DNA of 64,000 bases from Acholeplasmataceae bacterium (GTDB lineage: Bacteria; Bacillota_I; Bacilli_A; Acholeplasmatales; Acholeplasmataceae): the NCBI GenBank assembly GCA_021108415.1, contig JAIOQX010000005.1:1-64000 (forward strand), written 5' to 3'. The position numbers were made by a program, and so were the translations under genes. Below, in pieces: positions 43,524 through 52,971 of the stretch (position 1 is its first letter; each line of letters starts with the position of its first letter). Under the pieces are notes generated by a model. It made no database searches and was not told where the DNA came from. It saw only the letters and a program-made list of their open reading frames with translations.

Positions 43524-44435
43524 ATGATGGATGAAATATTAGCAGTCAAGCATTTGGTTAAATCGTATAAAGAAATTATTGCAGTCAACGACATCTCTTT
43601 TTCAGTGAAAAGAGGGAGTCTTTTTGCTTTTTTAGGGCCTAATGGTGCTGGAAAATCAACAACTATTAACGTGATCACAACCCTTTTAGAAAAAGATAGT
43701 GGAGAGGTTATGATTAATGGGAAAACAGACGATAAGTATTTTAGAGAAAAAATAGGTGTTGTTTTTCAAAATAATGTATTAGATGATGTATTAACGGTAA
43801 AAGAAAACTTACTATATAGAGGTGCTCTATATCTTAAAACTAAAGAGAAGGTCTTAGAAAGATATGCAGAACTTGCAGAATTTTTAAACTTAACAGAGTT
43901 TGAAAATCAAAAGTTTAAAACTTTATCTGGCGGACAAAAAAGAAGAACAGAAATTGCTCGTGCACTTTTTGCCAATCCTGAAATCTTATTATTAGATGAA
44001 CCGACTACAGGGCTAGATCCTGAAACTAGACAAATTGTTTGGAAGGTTATCGAGCAATTAAAAGAAGAAAAAGGAATCACTATATTTTTAACAACACATT
44101 ACATGGAAGAAGCTGCAAATGCAGATCATGTCGTTATCATTAATAAGGGTAAGATTATGGTTGAAGGTACACCTGCGTTTTTAAAAGAAAAATATAGCTA
44201 TGATCGTATCAAAATTGTAGCACATGATAAAAATGAGTTTAAAAAAGCATTAGAATCACTAGATAAAGCATATACAAAAATAGCTGATCAATTTATCATC
44301 ATCGTTAAAGATACAAAAGAAACACTAAACTTAATTGAAAATTTAAAAGATCATATTAAACAACTTGAAGTTGTTAAAGGTTCTATGGATGATGTTTTTG
44401 TCAATGTAGTTGGAAAGGATTCTCTATATGTATGA
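43524..44435 (+). CDS. ABC transporter ATP-binding protein (drug/ABC-2 type)
   Basis: A 303-residue ATPase of the DrrA/CcmA type. Walker A is GPNGAGKST, the signature is LSGGQKRRTEIARAL, Walker B is EILLLDEPTTGLDPETR and the switch is TTHYMEEA. A C-terminal ~80-residue domain (KIVAHDKNEFKKAL onward) is typical of ABC-2 exporters. ATG 43524 or 43527 may be used; AAGGA precedes both. It overlaps the permease gene by 8 bp. Confidence 0.93.
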   Translation: MMDEILAVKHLVKSYKEIIAVNDISFSVKRGSLFAFLGPNGAGKSTTINVITTLLEKDSGEVMINGKTDDKYFREKIGVVFQNNVLDDVLTVKENLLYRGALYLKTKEKVLERYAELAEFLNLTEFENQKFKTLSGGQKRRTEIARALFANPEILLLDEPTTGLDPETRQIVWKVIEQLKEEKGITIFLTTHYMEEAANADHVVIINKGKIMVEGTPAFLKEKYSYDRIKIVAHDKNEFKKALESLDKAYTKIADQFIIIVKDTKETLNLIENLKDHIKQLEVVKGSMDDVFVNVVGKDSLYV

Positions 44436-45324
44436 GTTTAATTCATTAGTCAAAAGACATATGTTAAAATTTTTAAGAGATAAAACAGCAATCTTTTTCT
44501 CATTTCTAAGTGTTTTAATTTTGCTGGTTTTATATTTTGCGTTTCTTGGAGAAAACTTTGTTTCTGAGCTTAGAGATCCTGCTTATGCTAGCATGTTAGA
44601 CCCTGGTTTAATTGATTATTTAAAAATAAGCAATATGATGGGTGGCATATTAGTCATTAATACAGTCTCACTTTCTCTAGGTATTATGGGTAACATAATC
44701 ACTGATTTAGAAAAAAGATCACTTGATGCTTATTTAGTAACACCAGTTAAGAGATATAAAATAGTTTTTAGTTATTATGTATCATCCATTATAGTAACTG
44801 CGTTTTTTACAATTGTCATGTGGGGATTAATCATTATCTATCTTGGTATACAAAGTGGATATTGGTTCCCGTTATCTGTTATTATTTATGCAACGCTATT
44901 ATTAATATTTTTCACCTTTATTTCAGCATCACTCATGATCTATTTAGTGACTTTGTTAAAATCAGTTAATGCTTTTGGTACGCTATCAGGTATCTTAGGG
45001 ACTTTAATTGGATTTATGTGTGGGATTTATATGCCGTTGGTTTTATTTTCAAAGACAGTTCAAAATGTTGCGTCTGTCATACCATTTACGCAAATGACTA
45101 TCTTATTAAAAAATGTATTATTAGAAGAACCGATGAGATTACTGACTCAAAGCTTTGGGTCTAATCAAGCTGAAACTGAATTGAGACCATATTTTGGGAT
45201 GACTGAAATTGGTTTATTTGGAACAGAAGTCCATATGCTCTGGCTAATGATTGGTTCAGCTTTACTTGCAGGACTATTATTATATCTTGGGTATAGAAAT
45301 ATGATTAAAAAGATCAAACAATAA
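44428..45324 (+). CDS. ABC-2 type permease
   Basis: A 298-residue membrane protein with about six helices, the partner of the preceding ATPase. It has the ABC-2 pattern: RHMLKFLRDKTAIFFSFLSVLILLVLY helix, an external loop, and GTLIGFMCGIYMPLVLFSKTVQNVASVIPFTQMT close to the consensus of DrrB-like exporters. The start at 44428 is set by AAAGGA (44414-44419). The substrate is unknown. Confidence 0.88.
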   Translation: MYEFNSLVKRHMLKFLRDKTAIFFSFLSVLILLVLYFAFLGENFVSELRDPAYASMLDPGLIDYLKISNMMGGILVINTVSLSLGIMGNIITDLEKRSLDAYLVTPVKRYKIVFSYYVSSIIVTAFFTIVMWGLIIIYLGIQSGYWFPLSVIIYATLLLIFFTFISASLMIYLVTLLKSVNAFGTLSGILGTLIGFMCGIYMPLVLFSKTVQNVASVIPFTQMTILLKNVLLEEPMRLLTQSFGSNQAETELRPYFGMTEIGLFGTEVHMLWLMIGSALLAGLLLYLGYRNMIKKIKQ

Positions 45325-45337
45325 TTAAGGGGTTAAA

Positions 45338-45601
45338 ATGAGTAAATTATATATGTTAACAAAACCAAACTGTCCAAATTGTTCAAAATTAAAATTATAT
45401 TTAAAAACGGCATTAAAAGATCAATATAAAGATGATATTACGATTGTTGATAAAGAAGAAAACTATGAGTTGTTCTTTTCTATGGTTAAAAAATATATGG
45501 TCCTTGCCCTACCCGTCTTGATTAAAGATGAAGATATCTTAATTGATGTGAGTCCACAAAAAGTTAAAGCTTTTTTAGAAAAATATACAAAAAAAAGCTA
45601 A
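45338..45601 (+). CDS. Thioredoxin/glutaredoxin-like small protein
   Basis: An 87-residue protein with the redox motif CPNC (TKPNCPNCSKLKLYL, Cys12 and Cys15) followed by a beta-strand and a cis-Pro candidate (LALPVLI). The length fits glutaredoxin or thioredoxin-like electron carriers. It follows the exporter genes by 13 bp, probably in the same operon. The redox partner is unknown. Confidence 0.8.
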   Translation: MSKLYMLTKPNCPNCSKLKLYLKTALKDQYKDDITIVDKEENYELFFSMVKKYMVLALPVLIKDEDILIDVSPQKVKAFLEKYTKKS

Positions 45602-45636
45602 TGATAAACATCAGCTTTTAAAGTTCATATGAGATG

Positions 45637-45667
45637 AGAGGCTTATAAATATAAGTCTCTTTTTTTA
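45637..45667 (+). terminator. Rho-independent terminator overlapping the convergent gene's end
   Basis: AGAGGCTTAT (45637-45646) pairs with ATAAGTCTCT (45651-45660) through one G-T wobble, followed by seven T residues. It overlaps the stop codon of the convergent permease gene. Confidence 0.65.
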
Positions 45668-46434
45668 TAGAAAATAAAGGTAAACGTAGAGGTTGTAGCA
45701 AATATAGCAATAGATAAAATAATATAGAAAATATTAAATTCACCAAGTAACATCGCATTTGCTGGAAAGTATTGAAAAGGAATTAAAAACTTTATAAAAT
45801 CTAGTTTTCCATCAACCATAGTAATTAAGACTGATATCAGGTAAGTTCCCATTAAAGCTGCAATGGTTAATGATCCTGATTTTTTATATTGTTTAAGCAT
45901 TGCAGATAAAATCATTCCAAGTCCTAAAAATATAATTTGAGTTAGAAAAGCACCAATCGACAAATTAATAATAAAATTAAAATATTGATCACTTCGATCA
46001 AATCTTAGATACGATAAACAAATAACAGTTAATAGTAAGACATTGATGAGCAATGAATAAATTACAGAAACGATCAATTTAGATTTAATAACTTGAGTTC
46101 TTTTAACAGGAAGTGTAAATAAGTATTCTGCAGTTTTATCTTTTTCTTCTTTAGAGATGATATTAGATCCTAATAGACCTGAATAAATGGTTAAAGGTAG
46201 AAAAATATATAAACTAACCAATGATATATAACCTTCAGGTGTTGTAATATCAGTAATAGATGCACCTAATGCTTGAAAAAGAAATTCAAAACTTTCCATA
46301 GCATCTATGATTTCGGAATTTCCCGCAAAGCTTTGAAATTCCCAAGTAACGATGTACATAATTAATGATAGAGGAATTAACCAAATAAGAAAGGATTTAA
46401 GATTTGCTTTTAATTCTCTTTTTATAATATTCAT
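45643..46434 (-). CDS. ABC-2 family permease subunit
   Basis: A 263-residue membrane protein with six predicted helices. It starts INIIKRELKANLKSFLIWLIPLSLIMYIV, typical of ABC-2 permeases of the NatB or bacitracin-type export groups, with SNIISKEEKDKTAEYLFTLPVKRTQVIKSKL as the conserved loop. It is the last gene of a three-gene operon (ATPase and two permeases) on the minus strand. GGAGGAT precedes the ATG. Confidence 0.85.
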   Translation of the reverse strand: MNIIKRELKANLKSFLIWLIPLSLIMYIVTWEFQSFAGNSEIIDAMESFEFLFQALGASITDITTPEGYISLVSLYIFLPLTIYSGLLGSNIISKEEKDKTAEYLFTLPVKRTQVIKSKLIVSVIYSLLINVLLLTVICLSYLRFDRSDQYFNFIINLSIGAFLTQIIFLGLGMILSAMLKQYKKSGSLTIAALMGTYLISVLITMVDGKLDFIKFLIPFQYFPANAMLLGEFNIFYIILSIAIFATTSTFTFIFYKKRDLYL

Positions 46435-46444
46435 AACATCCTCC

Positions 46445-47248
46445 TTATAATGATGAGATATTTCTTTTATTGTATAAGAAATAACTCATAGGTATTGAAA
46501 TGATAATCATTGCTATCGTAATAAGTACATAACCCCAGTGATGATTTGAGTTAACTAAGATATAATTTGGTTCAAAATGAGCATATGGAGATAATATATT
46601 AAAAAAACTAAAAGATAACATTGATCCAAGTGCTGAAATGATATATAACCCAAAACCTAATCCCATAGAATAACTTAGCACACTACTGACTTTTTTTACA
46701 GATACTGAGATTAATAAACTTAAAGAGAAGAACACAAGTTGAAGAAATGCAAAAGAGGTTAAAATTAGAATCACTTTAGATAATTCAAATGTTTCATCGC
46801 CCTTTACGATATATAGGATTGATATTGTAGCAATCCACATACATATATTAGTTATCAGTAGACTAGTTAAAGCTGCACCTATTTTTGATATAAAAATCTT
46901 TAATCTATTTATAGGTTTTGTTAATAAGAAATCTGCTGTAAATTCTCTTTCTTCAACACTTAAGATATGAAATCCATAATTAGATGCTTGTATCGCTAAT
47001 GGGATATAGATCATAGATACTGTTAAAGAGAAATAACCTAATAGACTAGAAATGGGTAGATCAGCGTTCATGCCAAAGATTGCTAAAAATTCTTCAGGAA
47101 AACTAGCCATAATGGATTCAAGTGCACCAGTATCTGATGCAATCATTGGGAAAAACAACATATAAAAAGCTAAACCTAAAGGTACAGATAGTGACCATAT
47201 AATGGTAGAGTTTTTTAATTGTGAAAACTCAAATTTATATATATTCAT
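46445..47248 (-). CDS. ABC-2 family permease subunit
   Basis: A 267-residue permease with six helices, paralogous in plan to the preceding entry: MNIYKFEFSQLKNSTIIWSLSVPLGLAFYMLF start and ILSVEEREFTADFLLTKPINRLKIFISK loop. The start at 47248 is favoured over 47254 by spacing from AGGTGA on the minus strand. It probably forms a heterodimer with the 45643-46434 product. Convergent to an unrelated second exporter operon. Confidence 0.85.
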   Translation of the reverse strand: MNIYKFEFSQLKNSTIIWSLSVPLGLAFYMLFFPMIASDTGALESIMASFPEEFLAIFGMNADLPISSLLGYFSLTVSMIYIPLAIQASNYGFHILSVEEREFTADFLLTKPINRLKIFISKIGAALTSLLITNICMWIATISILYIVKGDETFELSKVILILTSFAFLQLVFFSLSLLISVSVKKVSSVLSYSMGLGFGLYIISALGSMLSFSFFNILSPYAHFEPNYILVNSNHHWGYVLITIAMIIISIPMSYFLYNKRNISSL

Positions 47249-47259
47249 AATCATATCAC

Positions 47260-48132
47260 CTACTCGTAGTAGTGCATAAAGATTTCTTCAAGGGTTGGAT
47301 CTTCAATTGAAATATCTTTTATATTAAGCACTGATAGGATTTTTATGATTTGATTAACATCGCCTTTAAAGAAAAAGGTAACTTTATCATCTTGTTGAAC
47401 TAATTGTGTCACACCATCAATCTCAAATTTGCCATGATTTAAGTTTTTGCCAGTAATTAAGAACTTTTTATATGAATCGTTTTTTAAACTCTTAATATCT
47501 TGTACACTTATAATTTCACCATTTTTTATAATTGCAACTCTATTACAAAGTTGTTGAACTTCACTTAGGATATGAGAACTAAATAAAACAGTAACTCCAC
47601 GTTTATTTTCTTGTTCAATTAGATTAAAGAATTTTTGTTGCATCAAAGGATCTAAACCTGTAGTCGGTTCATCTAAGATGAGTAATTTTGGACTATGAAG
47701 TAGTCCTTGAACAATTCCTACTTTCTTCTTATTTCCATAAGATAGATCTTGAATTTTTCTGTTTAAGTCTAGTTCCATTATCTCTGCAAGTTCACTAATT
47801 CTAGCAGAGCAATCTTTATCATAAAAACTAGCTGAATAATTAAGAAGATCAATAACCTTCATTTTGTCATAATAAAAAATCTCAGATGGAAGGTAGCCAA
47901 TTTCTTTTCTAACTTCACTTCCAAATTCGATGGCATCTTTACCAAAGATAGTTGCAGTTCCACTGGTTGGATAAATTAGAGATAGCATCGTTCTAATGGT
48001 TGTAGATTTTCCAGCACCGTTTGGACCAATAAATCCAAAAATTTCGCCTTCTTTGACTGATAAATTTACATCCTTGCAGCCTTTAGCTTTTCCATAATAT
48101 TTCGTTAGATCTTTGAGTTCGATAACATTCAT
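47260..48132 (-). CDS. ABC transporter ATP-binding protein
   Basis: A 290-residue ATPase heading the operon with the two ABC-2 permeases. Walker A is GPNGAGKST, the signature is LSYGNKKKVGIVQGL (a YG variant of LSGG), Walker B is KLLILDEPTTGLDPLMQ and the switch is FSSHILSEV. The LSYGNKKK form is common in this group of export ATPases. The C-terminal ~85 residues form an accessory domain. The promoter region is shared with the pst operon on the other side. Confidence 0.93.
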   Translation of the reverse strand: MNVIELKDLTKYYGKAKGCKDVNLSVKEGEIFGFIGPNGAGKSTTIRTMLSLIYPTSGTATIFGKDAIEFGSEVRKEIGYLPSEIFYYDKMKVIDLLNYSASFYDKDCSARISELAEIMELDLNRKIQDLSYGNKKKVGIVQGLLHSPKLLILDEPTTGLDPLMQQKFFNLIEQENKRGVTVLFSSHILSEVQQLCNRVAIIKNGEIISVQDIKSLKNDSYKKFLITGKNLNHGKFEIDGVTQLVQQDDKVTFFFKGDVNQIIKILSVLNIKDISIEDPTLEEIFMHYYE

Positions 48133-48253
48133 GTTTGTTCTCCTTAGTTGGATTTGTATAGTAGTATTTTACACTTTATTAAGATTGATTACAATGAATT
48201 AAAAAAAACTTATCATATTGCACATATTTGCTCTATTTTTTTATTTTCTTTGA

Positions 48254-48319
48254 TTTACACTTTATTTACAAAACTCTTACTAAAATATGATTTCTAATAA
48301 ATTATATATTGGTTATAAT
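48254..48319 (+). promoter_or_regulatory. PHO box and promoter of the pst-pho operon
   Basis: Three hexamers spaced exactly 11 bp apart (5-bp gaps): TTTACA (48254), TTTACA (48265) and CTTACT (48276). This is the repeat geometry of PhoP binding sites in Bacillus. The -10 is TATAAT (48314-48319) and the -35 (TTTCTA) is poor, as expected for a promoter activated by phosphorylated PhoP. The phoP-like and phoR-like genes lie at the end of this operon, giving positive feedback. Confidence 0.7.
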
Positions 48320-48350
48320 GAAATCGAAAAAATAAAAGGAGAACGAAAAA

Positions 48351-49301
48351 ATGAAAATAATGAAAAGTTTAAGTTTAGTTTTATTAGTTGCATCAGCATT
48401 GATGTTAACTGCATGTAATAGTGGTGATTCATTTGAAACAGATAGTAACATAACAGTTTATACAAGAGATACAACTTCTGGTACAAGAGCTGGTTTTATG
48501 GGTGGTATTGGATTTTCTGAAGCTGAATCAAGTGATGATGTATTAGTTGAAGGTTTTGTAATTAAAGATAACACAGGTATTATGACTTCAATGGCAACAG
48601 ATGAATATGGTATTGGATATGTATCACTTGCAAGTTTAACAGATGATATTAAAGGTTTATCTTTTGAAGGTGTTGAACCAACTGTTGACAATGTCATTAA
48701 TAATACATATGGATTAAAAAGACCATTTAATTGGATGGTTCGTCAATCAGGTGATTTTCCAAATGAAACAGTTGAAGATCTAGTTGAAGCATTTATCGCA
48801 TTCTTAGAAACAACAGATGCTGCAGATATTATAAATAATGCTGGAGCTGTTGCACTACCTGCAACACAAACTTGGGATGATATTAAAGCAGATTATCCAG
48901 TAACAAATCAAGATAATAGTGGTGTCACTGTTAGATTTGGTGGATCAGATTCTATTCAAAAAGTAGCAGAAGCATTAACACAAGCATTTGTTGCAAAAGC
49001 AGGTAACTTTGTAGCAGATCATGACCATACAGGATCAGGAGATGCTTATAAGAGAGTTGTTGGTGATCAAAAAGATGAATCTGTAGGAAAAGATGTAGGA
49101 TTTGCATCAAGACCATTTAAAGATTCAGAATTAGAAGTTGGTGGTGTTGCATTAAATAGCGAACTTTATGGACAACTCGCATGGGATGCAATTGTTGCAA
49201 TCGTTCACGTAAATAACCCATTAAGCAATGTAACAGCTGATGATTTAAAGAAAATATATAATGGATCTTATTTAAAATGGTCAGATTTAATTAGTGAATA
49301 A
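48351..49301 (+). CDS. pstS: Phosphate-binding lipoprotein, circularly permuted PstS
   Basis: High-affinity phosphate receptor on the outer face of the membrane, feeding PstCAB. 316 residues with lipobox LTAC (Cys22). The fold halves are in swapped order. The first half (about 33-170) has TRDTTSGTRAGF (Arg39, Ser43, Gly44, Thr45), GIGYVSLASL, RPFNWMV and IINNAGAVALP, which in ordinary PstS make up the C-terminal part. The second half (about 190-316) has RFGGSDSIQKVAEAL, DHTGSGDAYKRV, VGFASRPF and HVNNPLSNVTADDLKKIYNGSYLKWSDLI, normally the N-terminal part. All phosphate-loop motifs are kept. ATG 48351 follows AAAGGAG. Confidence 0.85.
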   Translation: MKIMKSLSLVLLVASALMLTACNSGDSFETDSNITVYTRDTTSGTRAGFMGGIGFSEAESSDDVLVEGFVIKDNTGIMTSMATDEYGIGYVSLASLTDDIKGLSFEGVEPTVDNVINNTYGLKRPFNWMVRQSGDFPNETVEDLVEAFIAFLETTDAADIINNAGAVALPATQTWDDIKADYPVTNQDNSGVTVRFGGSDSIQKVAEALTQAFVAKAGNFVADHDHTGSGDAYKRVVGDQKDESVGKDVGFASRPFKDSELEVGGVALNSELYGQLAWDAIVAIVHVNNPLSNVTADDLKKIYNGSYLKWSDLISE

Positions 49302-49319
49302 AATATAAAATGAATGACG

Positions 49320-49344
49320 ATAAAAGACCTGCTTGGTCTTTTAT
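49320..49344 (+). terminator. Intercistronic hairpin between pstS and pstC
   Basis: ATAAAAGACC, loop TGCTT, GGTCTTTTAT: a perfect 10-bp stem without a T-tail beyond the stem. It is a likely partial terminator or mRNA stabiliser that leaves pstS more abundant than the channel genes. Confidence 0.55.
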
Positions 49345-49364
49345 TGCGTGTAGAGGATGATGAT

Positions 49365-50324
49365 ATGTTACAACAATTGATGGATATAAGAAAATCAAAA
49401 AATGGTAAAAATAAAATGGTTGACGTGATCGTAAGATGGGTGTTATTCTTTCTTGCAATCTTATCATCATCATTTATTTTTATGATCGTGGGCGTTATTT
49501 TATTTGAAGGTATTACACCATTTATTTCAGATAATGGTGGATTAGGCAATGTGAATTTTTTCAAGTTTATCACAGGCGATGTTTGGCTTAGGGGAGAAGC
49601 ATTTAATTCTAATTTATATAGTGTAGGCTTTATCATTATATCGACGATGTATATTGCCTTTCTATCATTATTAATTAGTTTCCCAATTGGTGTATTAACT
49701 GCGTTATTTATCGCAAAAATTGCACCTAAAAAACTTGCAGAAAGTTTAAGAACAGTTACTGAATTGCTCGCATCAATTCCATCTATTATATATGGATTAT
49801 TCGGTGCAGGATTGGTTTTAAAGGTTGTTTATGAACTTAGTGCATTAGTTGGATATCAATCCAAAGGGGGAAATTCGGTTTTATCTACGGTCATCGTTTT
49901 AGCAATTATGACCATTCCTACGATTACCTCTATATCAGAGGTTGCGATCAGATCTGTTGATAAAGAGATTATACATGGGTCATTAGCACTAGGTGCATCA
50001 CCTATGCAAACCAATTTTAAAGTTGTCTTATCAGCTGCAAAATCAGGAATCTTTACATCTGCAATCCTAGGGATTGGTAGAGTTCTAGGCGAGGCAACTG
50101 CTGTAAGTTTAGTTGCCGGAGGGAGAAGATCTGGATTATCTTTTGATATTCTTGATACAACATCAACACTAACAACAACCATGTTAGAAGGCATGAAAGA
50201 AACAGCTGGTCTTGATTATGACATCAGATTTTCAGTAGGTATTATTTTGATGATTGTTATTTTATTGACAAATCTGATTTTAAACATTATTAAACGTAAG
50301 GTGGGACATGTCGATGTTAAATAG
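49365..50324 (+). CDS. pstC: Phosphate ABC transporter permease PstC
   Basis: A 319-residue membrane protein with six helices, one of two channel subunits of the Pst transporter. Signature segments are FEGITPFISDNGG, LLISFPIGVLTALFIAKIAPKKLAE, ELLASIPSIIYGLFGA and HGSLALGASPMQTNFKVVLSAAKSGIFTSAILGIGRVLGEATAV, the EAA loop that docks on PstB. The start at 49365 is chosen because AGAGG (49352-49356) is suitably spaced; an upstream ATG 49314 would run through the intercistronic hairpin. Confidence 0.9.
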   Translation: MLQQLMDIRKSKNGKNKMVDVIVRWVLFFLAILSSSFIFMIVGVILFEGITPFISDNGGLGNVNFFKFITGDVWLRGEAFNSNLYSVGFIIISTMYIAFLSLLISFPIGVLTALFIAKIAPKKLAESLRTVTELLASIPSIIYGLFGAGLVLKVVYELSALVGYQSKGGNSVLSTVIVLAIMTIPTITSISEVAIRSVDKEIIHGSLALGASPMQTNFKVVLSAAKSGIFTSAILGIGRVLGEATAVSLVAGGRRSGLSFDILDTTSTLTTTMLEGMKETAGLDYDIRFSVGIILMIVILLTNLILNIIKRKVGHVDVK

Positions 50325-51519
50325 AAAAACAAAAGAAAACATGTATCTAGGTGTTACTTATGCTTCAGCATTCTTTTCACTTGGCGTTTTATTAATGATT
50401 ATAGGCTTTGTGTTTGTCAATGGATTTAAATTGTTAAACTTTGATTTAATTACACATAATTATACTGCTGTGACTTATATATCTGATTTAAATGAAGGAT
50501 ATGATTTAGATATCTATCAAACAACTAAGACTTTTGATCAAGATACTTATTATTCAGAGAAATGGGGATTGGCTTTAACTGATGACACAAATCTTCAAGG
50601 TAAAAATGTAATTGTTGTGACATATGTTGATCCCGAGTCACCTTTAAAAGATTTAAACAATAAAGGTGTTGGATCACTCACATTATCCTTAACCAAAGAT
50701 TATGAAATTATTCGAATTGCTTTTGATGGATCAGCAAGTGCATTATCATCTAGAGGGGCACAAAACATGATTACACTCCTTGATCTAGAAGATGATATTA
50801 GAGAATTAGAGTTTCAAACAACAGGTGGAGGGATTAGAGGATCAATTCTTACAACAATCTATTTGATTGGACTCACATTAATCTTTGCGCTTCCTATTGG
50901 TATAGGGGCTGCCATTTATTTAAATGAATATGCTAAAAATAATAAGTTTAATCGATTATTAAGAACTTTTATTGAAACACTTACAGGTGTACCATCAATT
51001 ATTTATGGATTAATGGGCCTAGCTATATTTGTTCCAATTACAATTAAATTAACATCCGCAACAACAGGAAATCTAATATCTGGGTCTATGACATTAGCAG
51101 TGATTTTATTACCAATCATCATTAGAACAACAGAAGAAAGCTTAAAAGTTGTCCCAGATGACTATAGATTCGCTTCCTTAGCGCTTGGTGCAAGCAAGAC
51201 GCAAACTGTATTCAAGGTAATCCTTCCAAGCGCATTTAGTGGCATATTAACCGCAACGCTTCTAGCAATAGGAAGAATCATTGGAGAGAGTGCAGCATTA
51301 GTTTTTGCAATCGGTGTTTCGATTAAAGATGAAATTCATTTAACCGATCGATCAACATCACTAGCGGTTCATATTTGGTCAATGATGACAGATGAGCCAG
51401 CAAATATAGAATTATCATCAACAATTGCGATTATTATTTTGATGATGGTACTTATATTAAATATATCAGTAAAATTAATATCAAAAAGATTTATGAGAAA
51501 GTTTGGTGTCGTACAATGA
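50314..51519 (+). CDS. pstA: Phosphate ABC transporter permease PstA with extra external domain
   Basis: A 401-residue subunit, about 100 residues longer than typical PstA. Helix 1 (about 12-38) is followed by a ~115-residue external insertion (about 42-160) before [37 protein letters not shown], the normal continuation. The EAA loop is [46 protein letters not shown]. The insertion includes [31 protein letters not shown], which has a PDZ-like look. ATG 50314 is preferred (AAGGTGG at 50298-50304); ATG 50308 is possible. It overlaps pstC by 11 bp and pstB by 4 bp. Confidence 0.88.
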   Translation: MLNRKTKENMYLGVTYASAFFSLGVLLMIIGFVFVNGFKLLNFDLITHNYTAVTYISDLNEGYDLDIYQTTKTFDQDTYYSEKWGLALTDDTNLQGKNVIVVTYVDPESPLKDLNNKGVGSLTLSLTKDYEIIRIAFDGSASALSSRGAQNMITLLDLEDDIRELEFQTTGGGIRGSILTTIYLIGLTLIFALPIGIGAAIYLNEYAKNNKFNRLLRTFIETLTGVPSIIYGLMGLAIFVPITIKLTSATTGNLISGSMTLAVILLPIIIRTTEESLKVVPDDYRFASLALGASKTQTVFKVILPSAFSGILTATLLAIGRIIGESAALVFAIGVSIKDEIHLTDRSTSLAVHIWSMMTDEPANIELSSTIAIIILMMVLILNISVKLISKRFMRKFGVVQ

Positions 51520-52283
51520 TAAATAAAAATCTTAAAACCTTTAGTATAAAAAACCTAGATTTGTTTTATGGAGAAAAACAAGCATTAAAACAAATTGAAT
51601 TAGATGTATATGAAAAAGAAGTAACAGCTTTAATTGGGCCATCTGGATGCGGAAAATCGACATTTTTAAGAGTATTAAATCGAATGAATGATTTGATTGC
51701 TTCTTGTAAAATCAGTGGTGATGTATCTTATCACGACCAAGATATTTATAAAGAAGGGACAGATATCATAGAACTTAGAACTAAAGTTGGTATGGTATTT
51801 CAAAAACCCAATCCATTTCCAATGAGCATTTATGATAACATTACCTATGGACCTAAATGCCAAGGCATTAAGAATAAACAAGTCTTAAATGATATCGTTG
51901 AAAAGAGCTTAAAACAAGCAGCGATTTGGGATGAAGTAAAAGATCGATTAAAAGAAAGTGCACTATCTTTATCTGGTGGTCAGCAACAAAGACTTTGTAT
52001 CGCAAGAACGATTGCGATGAAGCCTGAAGTTATATTAATGGATGAACCAACCAGTGCGCTAGATCCGGTTGCAACCGCAAAGATTGAAGATTTAATCGTT
52101 GATTTAAAAAAAGAATATACCATTGTTATTGTTACGCATAACATGCAGCAAGCTGCACGTATATCTGATAAAACAGCATTTTTCTTAATGGGAGAAGTTA
52201 TTGAATTTGGAGATACAAATCATATGTTTTCTACCCCTAAGCACAAACAAACAGAATCTTATATAACCGGTAGATTTGGATAA
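51516..52283 (+). CDS. pstB: Phosphate ABC transporter ATP-binding protein PstB
   Basis: A 255-residue ATPase that powers phosphate import. Walker A is [20 protein letters not shown], the last part being a PstB hallmark. The Q-loop is [19 protein letters not shown], also diagnostic. The signature is [16 protein letters not shown], Walker B is [14 protein letters not shown], and the switch is [12 protein letters not shown]. It starts in an ATGA overlap with pstA and ends 13 bp before phoU. Confidence 0.97.
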   Translation: MINKNLKTFSIKNLDLFYGEKQALKQIELDVYEKEVTALIGPSGCGKSTFLRVLNRMNDLIASCKISGDVSYHDQDIYKEGTDIIELRTKVGMVFQKPNPFPMSIYDNITYGPKCQGIKNKQVLNDIVEKSLKQAAIWDEVKDRLKESALSLSGGQQQRLCIARTIAMKPEVILMDEPTSALDPVATAKIEDLIVDLKKEYTIVIVTHNMQQAARISDKTAFFLMGEVIEFGDTNHMFSTPKHKQTESYITGRFG

Positions 52284-52296
52284 AAGGAGAAAAAAA

Positions 52297-52959
52297 ATGA
52301 CATTAAGACAACATTTAGAAGAAATGATTGAAGCGTTAAAGAAGAATGTAGCACATATGGCAGACCTAGCTTTAGCTAATTTAAGAGAAGGACTTGTTGC
52401 ATTTAAAGATGGAGATCAAGAACTAGCAAAACTAGTTATTAAAAAAGATGATGAAGTAGATCGCTATGAAGAAGAAATCGCAAAACTTGCGTTAAACATT
52501 ATTTGGAGAGAACAACCACTTGCAAGCGATTTAAGATTAGTTACAGGTATCTTAAAATTAATCACTGATTTAGAAAGAATCGGAGATCATGCGACAGACA
52601 TTGCAGAAATGACACTTCACTTAGAAGGACAAACCAATAAAAGACTACTTCCAATTACGACACAAATGGCTGAAATAGTTGAAGAGATGGTTTTATTAAG
52701 CATCAAAGGATTGGTACAAGTCAATGAAAATATCGCTCATGAAGTAATTCAAAAAGATGACGAAGTCGATCAATTGTTTCAACAACTCATTCTAAAGATG
52801 ACAACCGAGTTAAAACATGATAAAATTGATGCAAATGAATTAATCTATATTTTGATGGTAGCTAAATACTTTGAACGTGTTGGAGACCATGCAGTTAATA
52901 TTGCACAATGGATTATATTTATTGTTAAAGGTACGCATAAAAATACCTTGTTATTCTAA
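52297..52959 (+). CDS. phoU: Phosphate signalling regulator PhoU
   Basis: A 220-residue all-helical cytosolic protein with two three-helix bundles. Metal-binding E/DxxxD-type motifs are seen as KKDDEVDRYEEEI (about 48-60), repeated as QKDDEVDQLFQQL (about 155-167). Each bundle has the RIGDHATDIAE or RVGDHAVNIAQW helix. It links Pst transporter state to PhoR activity and limits phosphate uptake. The start at 52297 follows AAAGGAG (52283-52289). Confidence 0.95.
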   Translation: MTLRQHLEEMIEALKKNVAHMADLALANLREGLVAFKDGDQELAKLVIKKDDEVDRYEEEIAKLALNIIWREQPLASDLRLVTGILKLITDLERIGDHATDIAEMTLHLEGQTNKRLLPITTQMAEIVEEMVLLSIKGLVQVNENIAHEVIQKDDEVDQLFQQLILKMTTELKHDKIDANELIYILMVAKYFERVGDHAVNIAQWIIFIVKGTHKNTLLF

Positions 52960-52971
52960 GGAGGTCATTCA

